From Deltaproteobacteria bacterium (GTDB lineage: Bacteria > Desulfobacterota > Desulfarculia > Adiutricales > Adiutricaceae): DNA of 10,566 nucleotides. The stretch spans positions 1 to 10,566 of the forward strand of contig JAITJT010000220.1 of NCBI GenBank assembly GCA_031278795.1. The letters run 5' to 3'. This document shows, one piece after another, positions 1-6,329 of the stretch. Below the pieces are notes generated by a model. That model had not been told where the DNA came from and did not search any database. It saw only the letters and a program-made list of their open reading frames with translations. A program made the position numbers and the translations under genes. Numbering within the stretch: position 1 is the stretch's first letter; the number at the start of each line of letters is the position of its first letter.

Positions 1-214
1 TGTCCGCGCCATGGGAGTATATTTAGCCTCTTTAAGCGTTTAATAAAAACGCTAGGAAAGGCATGGGATATGGCTCAAACGGAGTAAAGTACGTTAAAAA
101 AGAAGATAAAAAAAGAAAAACGAAAAACGAAAAAAGAACATGGATAAAAACTTTAGAAAGATAAATGCCGAAAAAAGGCGTGTAAAAAGAACGCTGAAAA
201 TTCTATTCAAATGA

Positions 215-312
215 GAAACATGAAAAAAGAAACATTAAAAAATAAACATTAAAACAGAAACATTAAAAAAGAAACATGAAAAAAGAAGCATAAAAAAAGA
301 AGCTTTATGAAA
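215..312. repeat. Seven tandem 14-bp repeats (GAAACATnAAAAAA)
   Basis: Units begin at 215, 229, 243, 257, 271, 285 and 299, an exact 14-bp spacing. Each has a GAAACAT or GAAGCAT/GAAGCTT head, then a run of six or seven mostly A bases. The heads drift from GAAACAT on the left to GAAGCAT and GAAGCTT on the right. No CRISPR-like spacer structure is present, because the units abut directly. Confidence 0.8.
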
Positions 313-466
313 AAGATAATAATTGATGAAGCAAGTAAGATAAGGAAATATGCTTAAAAAAAAGATGCTTTAGTAAAAAAGTTAATAATTTTTTAAATAA
401 AAAGAAAAGAAAAGAAGCTTAATAAAAAGAAAGTTAATAATTGTTGAAACAAGTTAGCAAAGAAAA
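299..466. repeat. Three degenerate ~50-65 bp higher-order repeats
   Basis: Blocks starting at 299, 364 and 414 each begin with GAAGCTT or GATGCTT. Each then has an A-run and an ATAATAATT or TTAATAATT core. The word AGTTAATAATT occurs at 380-390 and 432-442, and the first block has the related GATAATAATT. The first and third blocks also share a following TGATGAAGCAAGTAAG / TGTTGAAACAAGTTAG stretch. These longer units sit between the two 14-bp arrays. Confidence 0.55.
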
Positions 467-536
467 GAAGCTTAAAAAAAGAAGCATAAAAAAAGATGCA
501 TAAAAAAAGATGCTTAAAAAAAGATGCTAAAAAAAC
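467..536. repeat. Five tandem 14-bp repeats (GAWGCWT + A7)
   Basis: Units begin at 467, 481, 495, 509 and 523, again at an exact 14-bp spacing. Heads are GAAGCTT, GAAGCAT, GATGCAT, GATGCTT and GATGCTA, each followed by an A-run. The unit resembles the right end of the 215-312 array, so both arrays probably share an origin. Confidence 0.8.
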
Positions 537-624
537 TCAATAACCTTGAAATAAGAAAAGCTTAAACAATAAGACAAAAACAAGACATAAAGCGGGAAAG
601 CTTACACACTGTAAAGCACAAAGC

Positions 625-644
625 AAAAAAAGAATTTGTTCTTT
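625..644 (-). terminator. Weak intrinsic terminator after resB
   Basis: Read on the minus strand, AAAGAA-CAAA-TTCTTT forms a 6-bp stem with a 4-nt loop, and four more T residues follow. It touches the resB stop codon. The stem is nearly all A-T, so its strength is doubtful. Confidence 0.35.
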
Positions 645-1483
645 CAGCTGCTTTCAGCTTCCACGCGGGCTCTTTTTATCCTCTTGAGATAATATTCCAC
701 TCCGTAGAGGACAATGCCCACCATGAAGAGGCAGAGACCGAAGAGGTAGATGAGCGAGCTTTTATCCTTGCGGAAGTTTATCTCTATGTATCTGAGGCCC
801 ATGCCTCCGCCTCCCTCCCTCTTGGGATAGAAGTCCATGAGGTATACCTTCCAGCCTTCAAAGCTTCCCGGGCGGCTGTAGGCAATCCGCTCACTTTTTT
901 CTTTTCCGCTCGCGTCCTTGAAAGTGAGGACAAAGCCAGGATCCAAGGCGTAGGTGTCAAAGAAGGCCAGGCGCTCGCCGTGGTAGATACGCGGGGAATC
1001 TACCCTGTAGCTGAACTCTCCTCCCATCTGCCTAACCTTGAGCGGGGGGCCCTTGCCGTTTAGGGCCCTTCCGGGGAGGTTCTCGGAGAGGAGGTAGGAG
1101 CCCAAATAGCCAAGGAGGATGATGATGACCGCGTAGTGCATGACATGCGGCCCCAGCCTTAGGACAAAGACCCCAAGACTGGGCTTCTGCCTCAGGAGCC
1201 CAAGCACCCTGATGGTGGAGCAGACGAAGGTGTTCACTCCCAGGAGGGTAAGGAGGCCTAAGAGCAGGAAGAACCAAAAGGTGTGCCCCAGGTTGTGGAT
1301 GCCGTAAGTGGAGAGCCAGGTCCAGATGTCAATCTGGCCCAGGGGCACGAAGGTAATGAGGTTCCACTTTATGACCGGGTAGGCCACCGCCAGGTTTAAG
1401 GCCAGAAGCAGGCAGAGGACGATGGAGAGCTTGACGCTACCCATAAAATGCCAAACAGTGGCTATGAGATTTCTGATTCCCAT
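644..1483 (-). CDS. resB: ResB/Ccs1-like cytochrome c biogenesis protein
   Basis: This 279-residue membrane protein is probably the ResB (Ccs1) half of the System II heme delivery complex, which with CcsA passes heme to apocytochrome c outside the cytoplasmic membrane. Four hydrophobic segments are visible at about residues 17-37, 68-88, 112-132 and 243-263. A soluble, probably periplasmic, domain lies at about 133-242 and a basic tail follows the last segment. This is the ResB topology: three helices, a large extracytoplasmic domain, then one helix. Histidines 113 and 116 start the third helix, where the family usually has a conserved His. The protein is shorter than many ResB proteins (often 400 or more residues). 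Its ATG overlaps the TAA of ccsA in TAATG, which implies translational coupling. The family call rests on topology, motifs and the ccsA partner. Confidence 0.85.
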   Translation of the reverse strand: MGIRNLIATVWHFMGSVKLSIVLCLLLALNLAVAYPVIKWNLITFVPLGQIDIWTWLSTYGIHNLGHTFWFFLLLGLLTLLGVNTFVCSTIRVLGLLRQKPSLGVFVLRLGPHVMHYAVIIILLGYLGSYLLSENLPGRALNGKGPPLKVRQMGGEFSYRVDSPRIYHGERLAFFDTYALDPGFVLTFKDASGKEKSERIAYSRPGSFEGWKVYLMDFYPKREGGGGMGLRYIEINFRKDKSSLIYLFGLCLFMVGIVLYGVEYYLKRIKRARVEAESS

Positions 1484-2238
1484 TAGAAGAGAGGCCTATA
1501 GGGACCTAGGTCCGGAATGCAGTTCACGACCAGGAGCCAAGCTATGCCAACGGCCGAGGCGATGGCCCTTATGAGAGTGGAGAATCTCCCGGCCAGATGG
1601 AGATGCAAGAGGCCTATGTAGAAGAACCAGGTGGCCATGTAGGTGACGATTACCGCGTCGTCCCAGACCACGGGAAGGCCCCAGCCCAAATAAGACCACA
1701 CCTCGCCCGCGAACATGGAAAGCGTCCAGCACACGAATCCCAAAACCAAAAAGAGGAAGAAGCGTCCGGAGCTGTACCTAGGTTCGGCAGTTTTGTCGAC
1801 CATGTAGTTAATGGCCCACAAGCCGGAGAGAAAGAAAGCCGCCTTCCCCAAGATGGTGAAGGCCAGGTGCATGTGGGAGAAGAAGGTGGCTGTCTTTAGG
1901 AAGGGTAGGTAGTAGTCTTTGGGGAAGAGGACCTGGGAAAGTCCCAGGAGAAAGACCAGGATGCATAGCGAGCGGTAGAGGAGGAGGAACCTTGGCTTTA
2001 AGCCCATGCCCAGGGAGATGGCCCCGAAGAGGGCCAGGACGGGCGCCGAGGCGGCGGTGCCAAGGTACATGGGGGTCATGGGAAAGGACCAGTAGTACCT
2101 AAGAAATATGTAACACAGGCCCGACAGGATATAGGCGAAAAAGAGAATACACGAAAGCGCCAAGGTCTTGCGGGATAGGCTCAGTATAAACGAGGCCAAG
2201 ATGAGGGCCTCGCAAGTTATGTAAAGGTTTTGAGACAT
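1483..2238 (-). CDS. ccsA: CcsA/ResC-like cytochrome c assembly protein (divergent)
   Basis: This multi-helix membrane protein has the plan of CcsA/ResC, the heme-handling partner of ResB in System II cytochrome c maturation. Counted from the upstream GTG at 2280, the family tryptophan-rich (WWD) region is at about residues 192-208 (GEVWSYLGWGLPVVWDD). The outer W-G and W-D of the motif are kept. The middle Trp is replaced by Val, and the usual P-K-E-T after WD is missing. His-containing segments SHMH (135-138) and LHLH (225-228) flank the motif, as expected for the periplasmic heme ligands. I prefer ATG 2238 because the 14 extra residues of the GTG form are hydrophilic and unlike the family. 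Neither start has a clear Shine-Dalgarno, so GTG 2280 stays possible. The resB gene follows directly. Confidence 0.82.
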   Translation of the reverse strand: MSQNLYITCEALILASFILSLSRKTLALSCILFFAYILSGLCYIFLRYYWSFPMTPMYLGTAASAPVLALFGAISLGMGLKPRFLLLYRSLCILVFLLGLSQVLFPKDYYLPFLKTATFFSHMHLAFTILGKAAFFLSGLWAINYMVDKTAEPRYSSGRFFLFLVLGFVCWTLSMFAGEVWSYLGWGLPVVWDDAVIVTYMATWFFYIGLLHLHLAGRFSTLIRAIASAVGIAWLLVVNCIPDLGPYRPLF

Positions 2239-2308
2239 GGATGGTAGAGATTGGCGCGGAACCCCGGCCTGAAAGGACACTGAAAAAAAATAAACACGGC
2301 AAATGCCT

Positions 2309-2343
2309 AAAAAAGCCCTGACTTCAAAATGAAATCAGGAGCT
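2309..2343 (-). terminator. Strong intrinsic terminator upstream of ccsA
   Basis: On the minus strand AGC, a bulged T, CCTGA, then TTTC pair across an ATTTT loop with GAAG, TCAGG and GCT, giving about 12 pairs including one T-G wobble. A run of T residues follows directly. On the plus strand the stem has a C-A mismatch and no T-tract, so the orientation is minus. It ends about 28 nt before the GTG at 2280 and 70 nt before the preferred ATG of ccsA. No protein gene lies just upstream, so it may close a leader or small RNA and act as an attenuator. Confidence 0.7.
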
Positions 2344-2408
2344 CTTGTGTCCAAGATTAATAATGTGGCTGCGGGGCTGGAGTGAGGAGTGTGAGATCCC
2401 CTGCATAG

Positions 2409-2430
2409 GGCAGAATTAGGGAATTCTGCC
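2409..2430. repeat. Perfect 9-bp hairpin with 4-nt loop
   Basis: GGCAGAATT and AATTCTGCC pair perfectly across AGGG. Partial copies follow on the right: ATTCTGCC again at 2435-2442 and ATTAGGGAA again at 2445-2453. This suggests local duplication. It lies 66 nt upstream (in minus-strand terms) of the terminator in front of ccsA, so it could be part of the same RNA. Confidence 0.7.
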
Positions 2431-2520
2431 TTTGATTCTGCCTGATTAGGGAAAATATGCAAAAACGAAAAAGAATTGTCTTTATATTTTCTTACATGAG
2501 GCAATAGAGCAAAATGCGAC

Positions 2521-2547
2521 AAAGAGGCCATGGGAAGCGCCTCTTTT
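2521..2547 (+). terminator. Possible plus-strand terminator hairpin
   Basis: AAAGAGGC (2521-2528) pairs with GCCTCTTT (2539-2546) around a 10-nt loop. Only a short T-run follows, partly inside the stem. No gene ends just before it on the plus strand, so it may simply be another folded segment of the non-coding region. Confidence 0.3.
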
Positions 2548-2696
2548 CGTAAATACTTTACACTCTAAAAGGGGAAAATGCAAGCATTTTTTTACATTTA
2601 GAAAACTTTTTGTAATAAAAACGCTACGGAAATGTGGAAATTTAGGGAAAATTGGGGGATTTGGTGGAAAAGCAAGCGAATTTTCCATTGGGCTTT

Positions 2697-2743
2697 GGGC
2701 GGCGTGGGAGTCGATGGTTCATGGGAAGATAGGGAGGAAGGGG
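2697..2743 (+). other. Cluster of G-runs (possible G-quadruplex)
   Basis: Runs of three or four G lie at 2697-2699, 2706-2708, 2723-2725, 2732-2734 and 2740-2743. Spacers are 6, 14, 6 and 5 nt. Five such runs in an otherwise AT-rich spacer could fold as a quadruplex, with one long loop, in the plus strand or its RNA. No gene overlaps it. Confidence 0.4.
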
Positions 2744-3240
2744 ATTTTAGGTGGAAAATATTGTAACAAAGGCTACGAGGATACAGTTCCGTGCTTATAG
2801 AACAAGCATTGTGGACTATAAGCTAAAGAAAATCCATTTTTAGAAATTTAGGACAGAGCTAACTTCATAATCTTATGCTAATATAGTAATAACAAGCATA
2901 TAATATGATAATCATATATATTATAGATCTTTTTAGGATATTTAAACAAAAGTAGATTTAATAAAATCGTCTTTGAACATTTTTTCACAATCTTAAATTA
3001 GACATGAAAGACAAATAATTATCTATATAATCACATAAAAAATCTTAATTTTGTAAATTGTTAATTAGTATGCAAAATGTCACATTGGGTTTTTTCTGAA
3101 GAAGAAAGGACGGAGTAGCTAAATTTGTCCACTGGAGAGCGGCGTAAGAGTTAGTGGAGATGGGTCTAAGAGACGCTTATTATGGTGTTAAGTTAAAATG
3201 ATTTTTTGAAGTGTACTTTACCTGTAAGCTTAAAACTAAG

Positions 3241-3316
3241 AACTGAAAGCACAAAGCTAAAAACTAAATGTAAAAGCTCAAAGCTAAAAACTGAAAGCTC
3301 AAAGCTAAAAACTAAA
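3241..3316. repeat. Degenerate 21/27-bp tandem repeats (AAAGCTAAA)
   Basis: Units at 3241-3261 (21 bp), 3262-3288 (27 bp) and 3289-3309 (21 bp) begin AACTGAAAG or AACTAAATG and end AAAGCTAAA. A partial unit follows at 3310. The first and third units differ at one base (GCACAAAG against GCTCAAAG). The array lies on the 3' side of the minus-strand methyltransferase gene. Confidence 0.7.
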
Positions 3317-3366
3317 AAATTAGATTTTCACCAAACAAGTATTGTTTTCACCCCAAACCATGATGC

Positions 3367-4179
3367 TTAGCGCGCTTCCATAATGCGTTTTTCAGCCATT
3401 TTAGCGTATTTTTCCGAAATTTCGATACCAATAAACTCACGGCCGGCATGCATGGCGGCGACAGCGGTGGTCCCCGATCCTATGAAAGGATCCAGCACGA
3501 TTTTCGCGGTGGTGGAGAGCACAATGCGCTCAATAAGATCCACGGGAAAAGGGGCGGGATGCTCATTATTAAAATCCTGGCTAAACACCCACACATCTCC
3601 GCAGGCATTGGCTTTGGGGGCCAGCTTGAAGAGGGGTTTCGCGATTAGATAAAACACTTCATAGGTGGGGAGGAAATAGCCAGCGTTGAAGTTTATGCCG
3701 CCCTTCCTTTGCCAGATGATGATCTGCCTCACCGGAAACCCTTCTATTATCTCGTGACGATCCTGGAGAAGGCCGTTCTGGACGCGCCATTTATGGTTGT
3801 AAAATATCGCTCCATCATCTTTTAAGACCTTAAACATTTCCGAAAGGCAGTCCCGCTGCCAGGCGACGTACTCGTCATAGGGCATGTTGTCGTGGTGATC
3901 GCTGTAGCCCTTTTGTAGACTGGCCCTTGGCCATTTTCCTCCACGGCCGTCCTTGAGCCCGCTACCACTGGAGTTCTTTATGTTATATGGGGGCGAGGTG
4001 ACGATAAGGTCAATGGAGTTTGGTGGGATCTTTCTTAGCACATTCAAGACGTCGCCGCGGATTATTTTGCCAAGTAACTGGCTTATCTCGCAGTAAGGCC
4101 CCTTGTCCGAGTAGCTAAGCTCTCTCTCATCCACAATCAAGCCGCCATTATGTTGGTTATTTGTAGTTTCTTCAAGCAT
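3367..4179 (-). CDS. Orphan site-specific DNA methyltransferase (N6-A/N4-C, beta class)
   Basis: This 270-residue enzyme transfers a methyl group from S-adenosylmethionine to an adenine N6 or cytosine N4 in DNA. Catalytic motif IV is at residues 61-65 (TSPPY, followed by N), preceded by DLIV. The AdoMet-binding motif I is near the C-terminus (D230-P-F-I-G-S-G-T). That IV-before-I order defines the beta class. HPAPFP (207-212) is also typical of this family (PF01555). Length and motifs look complete. The SPPY form does not settle adenine versus cytosine, nor the target. No restriction endonuclease or specificity gene is near, so it looks like a solitary methyltransferase that could act in regulation, phage defence or as a restriction-modification remnant. 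ATG 4179 has only a weak AAGG-type site. A TATAAA at about 4213-4218 (minus) is a possible -10, without a good -35. Confidence 0.92.
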   Translation of the reverse strand: MLEETTNNQHNGGLIVDERELSYSDKGPYCEISQLLGKIIRGDVLNVLRKIPPNSIDLIVTSPPYNIKNSSGSGLKDGRGGKWPRASLQKGYSDHHDNMPYDEYVAWQRDCLSEMFKVLKDDGAIFYNHKWRVQNGLLQDRHEIIEGFPVRQIIIWQRKGGINFNAGYFLPTYEVFYLIAKPLFKLAPKANACGDVWVFSQDFNNEHPAPFPVDLIERIVLSTTAKIVLDPFIGSGTTAVAAMHAGREFIGIEISEKYAKMAEKRIMEAR

Positions 4180-4420
4180 AGAAGCCTTTTTTTTTGCAAA
4201 ACTGAATCAAAAATTTTTTATACCCTAAAAACCGATAGTGCACTGTCTTTATAATAGTTAGCTCTCATGGCTAAAAGATATTAGGACTTAGCTAAAGATT
4301 TATTGGCCGCGCGCTAAACTCTTTTGTGACGCTTTCTGTATAATGCTCTTGAAAATTTATGTGATATACTGGAATCCAAGTTAAAGGATCTTTTTGGCCT
4401 GGTCGTGATCTGTGGCATAC

Positions 4421-4487
4421 TAAAAGTAATATTTAATTGGCAAGAATATTCAATTAAATCAATGTAGTGATTAATTATTTACTTTTA
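4421..4487. repeat. Two nested 9-bp inverted repeats
   Basis: The outer arms are TAAAAGTAA (4421-4429) and TTACTTTTA (4479-4487). The inner arms are ATTTAATTG (4431-4439) and CAATTAAAT (4451-4459), with an 11-nt loop. Both are perfect. In such AT-rich DNA single palindromes are expected by chance, but two nested ones are less so. Confidence 0.5.
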
Positions 4488-4690
4488 TATAAACCCAGTA
4501 AAAAGCAAATCTTCTGGCTCATTGGATACTGAAGAAAACTTAAATCTGTATTTATCAAGTTAATAGATATATCTTGCCTTTGTCAAGATTTTTATCCCTT
4601 AGTTTTCCAGCTCTTATTATATTTTCTAAGCTCTTAAGCAAGTTCCGCTTTGAAGATCCCCGGAAAAATATTTCTAAAGAGCGCGCAAAA

Positions 4691-4706
4691 GCCCTTGTAA
4701 AAGGGC
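4691..4706. terminator. Small GC-rich hairpin upstream of DinB gene
   Basis: GCCCTT-GTAA-AAGGGC is a perfect 6-bp stem with a 4-nt loop. Four T residues follow on the minus strand, and CATATTTTT follows on the plus strand, so it might terminate either way. It lies 28 nt before the AAGGAG of the DinB gene and could also affect its mRNA leader. Confidence 0.4.
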
Positions 4707-4745
4707 CATATTTTTAAACCACTAAAATAATCATAAGGAGTTCAT

Positions 4746-5216
4746 ATGACAGAGACCATCGTAGACGCATTAAAAACCATAACCAGCGGCAACTACTCAC
4801 TTTTTGACAGGTTCCTAAATGAGAGCCCCAAGGACATCTGGGAATCCAAATTTGGTGGCTGGCCAATCTGGCAGCAGTTTGTGCACACGCTTTTCGTAAA
4901 CGTTATGTTTCTTCCCACCGCCCCCCAAAAAGACTTCTTGCCGGGCGTATCCCTGGAAATTTCCACCCTCAAAGAGATGGGGACCACACCTTTCTCCCAG
5001 GAAAGCGCCAAGAAGAGCTACGAGGAGATCAAGCGCGCCACTTTCGATTACCTGGACACCCTCAAGGACGCGGATCTTACCTCCCTCGGGAAGAAGATGG
5101 GCGAAACCGAGTTTTCGCATCTGAAGATCATCACCCTCTTAAACGGCCATCTCATGTACCACCTGGGCATTTTCGATGCGGCCTTGAGGGAGAAGAACTT
5201 GCCTGGCATCATCTAG
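4746..5216 (+). CDS. DinB-like (DinB/YfiT superfamily) metal-binding protein
   Basis: This 156-residue protein is probably a four-helix-bundle member of the DinB superfamily. The family binds a divalent metal through three histidines. Some members are thiol transferases (bacillithiol, mycothiol) or stress-induced proteins, and many have no known function. The likely ligands are His47 (WQQFVHTLF) in the second helix and His135 and His139 in GHLMYHLG near the end, the usual HxxxH. Length is normal for the family. A strong AAGGAG at 4735-4740, five bases before the ATG, fixes the start. The gene stands alone: over 500 bases of non-coding DNA lie before it and over 1 kb after, so context does not suggest a substrate. 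No signal peptide is seen, so it should be cytoplasmic. The family call is good, but the function is unknown. Confidence 0.85.
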   Translation: MTETIVDALKTITSGNYSLFDRFLNESPKDIWESKFGGWPIWQQFVHTLFVNVMFLPTAPQKDFLPGVSLEISTLKEMGTTPFSQESAKKSYEEIKRATFDYLDTLKDADLTSLGKKMGETEFSHLKIITLLNGHLMYHLGIFDAALREKNLPGII

Positions 5217-5414
5217 AAATACTCACTTGGAATTTACTCTTCAAAAAGAGAATGGTGATTATTTTTAAATCTCCTTAGATCTAATTCTAAAGACTTCCTT
5301 CCAAAAATTTCATGAGTGTGTCTTTGATCATTAGCTTAAGAACTAAATATGCTGAAGTGCTTAAATGCTATAGCTTTTCAGCTGAAGATCACATTGTTTT
5401 TTTAATTTTTTTAG

Positions 5415-5448
5415 TGCCCGAATCGCGAATTTTGACGCCGTTCGGGCA
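5415..5448. repeat. GC-rich hairpin in AT-rich region
   Basis: TGCCCGAA (5415-5422) pairs with TTCGGGCA (5441-5448). After a 2x2 internal loop, GCG (5425-5427) pairs with CGC (5436-5438) around an 8-nt loop. Neither strand has a T-tract directly after the stem, so it is not a standard terminator. Its G+C content stands out from hundreds of AT-rich bases on both sides. Confidence 0.6.
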
Positions 5449-6039
5449 ACATCCATATCTTTCTTTTTTTCGGCTATATACGCTATTATTCATAAATATT
5501 CATCTAAATAAAATTCGTATTTTTAGAAAGTGCGTAAATATTCGCCCATGTTTTTTCCCCATTCCGATCACAATCGCCAATTAGTCTTCTTTCCAATTTT
5601 GGAAAAACTTGGAGCTCCTTTTTCTCTTTGAAAAATTAAGTTAGAAACGAATGACTGATCATATAATTCTATATATGTATAAATTTGCTATATTTATATA
5701 TTATATGCCTTAATTAGCTCTTTATGTATCTCTTCCTAGACATTTCTATAATTATAATTTACAGTTCAGATATTGATATTTCTCCTCCCAGTACTCTATC
5801 CCCCTTCTTTCCAAAATTTGAAAATAATCAACAAGCAACTTATTAAACCCGGAGATCTTTCAAGTTCTAAGCCCTCACGCTAAAAATTAATCCCTCACTC
5901 CTATTTTCTTCTCAACTTGTGCCTTGACTTATTTGCTTTATTTATCTACATTATATTTGGACTATAGTTCTTCAACTAAGCATAAGCGCTCGTCACGTCA
6001 TATGACAAGCCATGACTACCCATCATAGAAGTCATTTTG

Positions 6040-6064
6040 AAAATCCTTTCAATATAGGATTTTT
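6040..6064 (+). terminator. Terminator-like A-T hairpin
   Basis: AAAATCCT (6040-6047) pairs with AGGATTTT (6056-6063) across an 8-nt loop, and one further T follows. The T-run is part of the stem. No gene ends just before it, so its role is unclear. Confidence 0.3.
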
Positions 6065-6329
6065 ACGCTAACACTAATACACCTAAGCAGCCTCGGATTT
6101 ACTAAATATTTAGATTTATAATCTTTAATGTAAAATTGAACCTAATTTTTTAATATCACCCGTTTTAACTGACAGTCTTTGTATTGAGTTTAACTAAACT
6201 TCTTATGTTTTTAGTTTTTTAGATTGTTCTTTTTTTTGTCGTTAAAACATTATGCATACATTGAATTTTAATTAAGTTTTCCCTCAAATTTTGATTTAAG
6301 CGAAAATTATCCCAGAGGTTATCCACAAG

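Larger units (their letters stand above)
1..643. other. AT-rich, purine-biased non-coding region
   Basis: I see no gene here. The plus strand is strongly A-rich and purine-biased: 48 of 60 bases are A or G at 241-300, and 45 of 60 at 481-540. Near the left edge, AGCGTTT (35-41) and AAACGCT (47-53) form a 7-bp hairpin with no T-tract. Most of 215-536 is short tandem repeats, listed separately. The region lies on the 3' side of the minus-strand resB gene. The left edge is cut by the window, so whatever lies beyond is unknown. Confidence 0.75.
2344..3366. other. Long non-coding region between ccsA and methyltransferase
   Basis: I find no convincing gene. About 2344-2550 is moderately GC-rich and holds hairpins ending at the minus-strand terminator. 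About 2640-2760 is G-rich on the plus strand. 2800-3100 is almost pure A/T without recognisable structure, and 3241-3316 is a degenerate repeat array. Near its end, TTTTCACC-AAAC (3325-3336) recurs as TTTTCACCCCAAAC (3345-3358). The 14-mer TAATAAAAACGCTA at 2613-2626 also occurs at 41-54. Confidence 0.65.
4180..4745. other. AT-rich divergent spacer
   Basis: This separates the minus-strand methyltransferase from the plus-strand DinB gene, so promoters for both should lie here. None is close to consensus. It contains the palindrome AGTGCACT, nested inverted repeats at 4421-4487 and a hairpin at 4691-4706. I find no convincing coding sequence. Confidence 0.6.
5217..6329. other. 1.1-kb AT-rich non-coding region
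   Basis: The composition is extremely AT-rich (14 of 60 bases are G or C at 5701-5760). A weak stem CTCTT-CAAA-AAGAG (5237-5250) with a T-run further on may terminate the DinB transcript. A GC-rich hairpin sits at 5415-5448, a 10-bp palindrome GTCATATGAC at 5997-6006, and a terminator-like hairpin at 6040-6064. AACTAAA (6192-6198) and TTTAGTT (6210-6216) form a further A-T stem followed by T residues. I see no convincing gene or RNA family. Confidence 0.6.

Noticed and set aside
215..536. CRISPR array
   Set aside because: The units are 14 bp, directly adjacent and degenerate, with no unique spacers and no cas genes nearby.
2307..2688. Two short minus-strand open frames upstream of ccsA
   Set aside because: They run through the terminator and hairpins, have no ribosome-binding site, and give products without recognisable features.
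5415..5450. Integron attC-type site
   Set aside because: The arms do not fit the attC core consensus, and no integrase or cassette genes are present.
5312..5584. 90-codon open frame in the AT-rich region on the plus strand
   Set aside because: It has no good ribosome-binding site, the residues mirror AT-rich codons, no motif is seen, and a GC-rich hairpin lies inside it.
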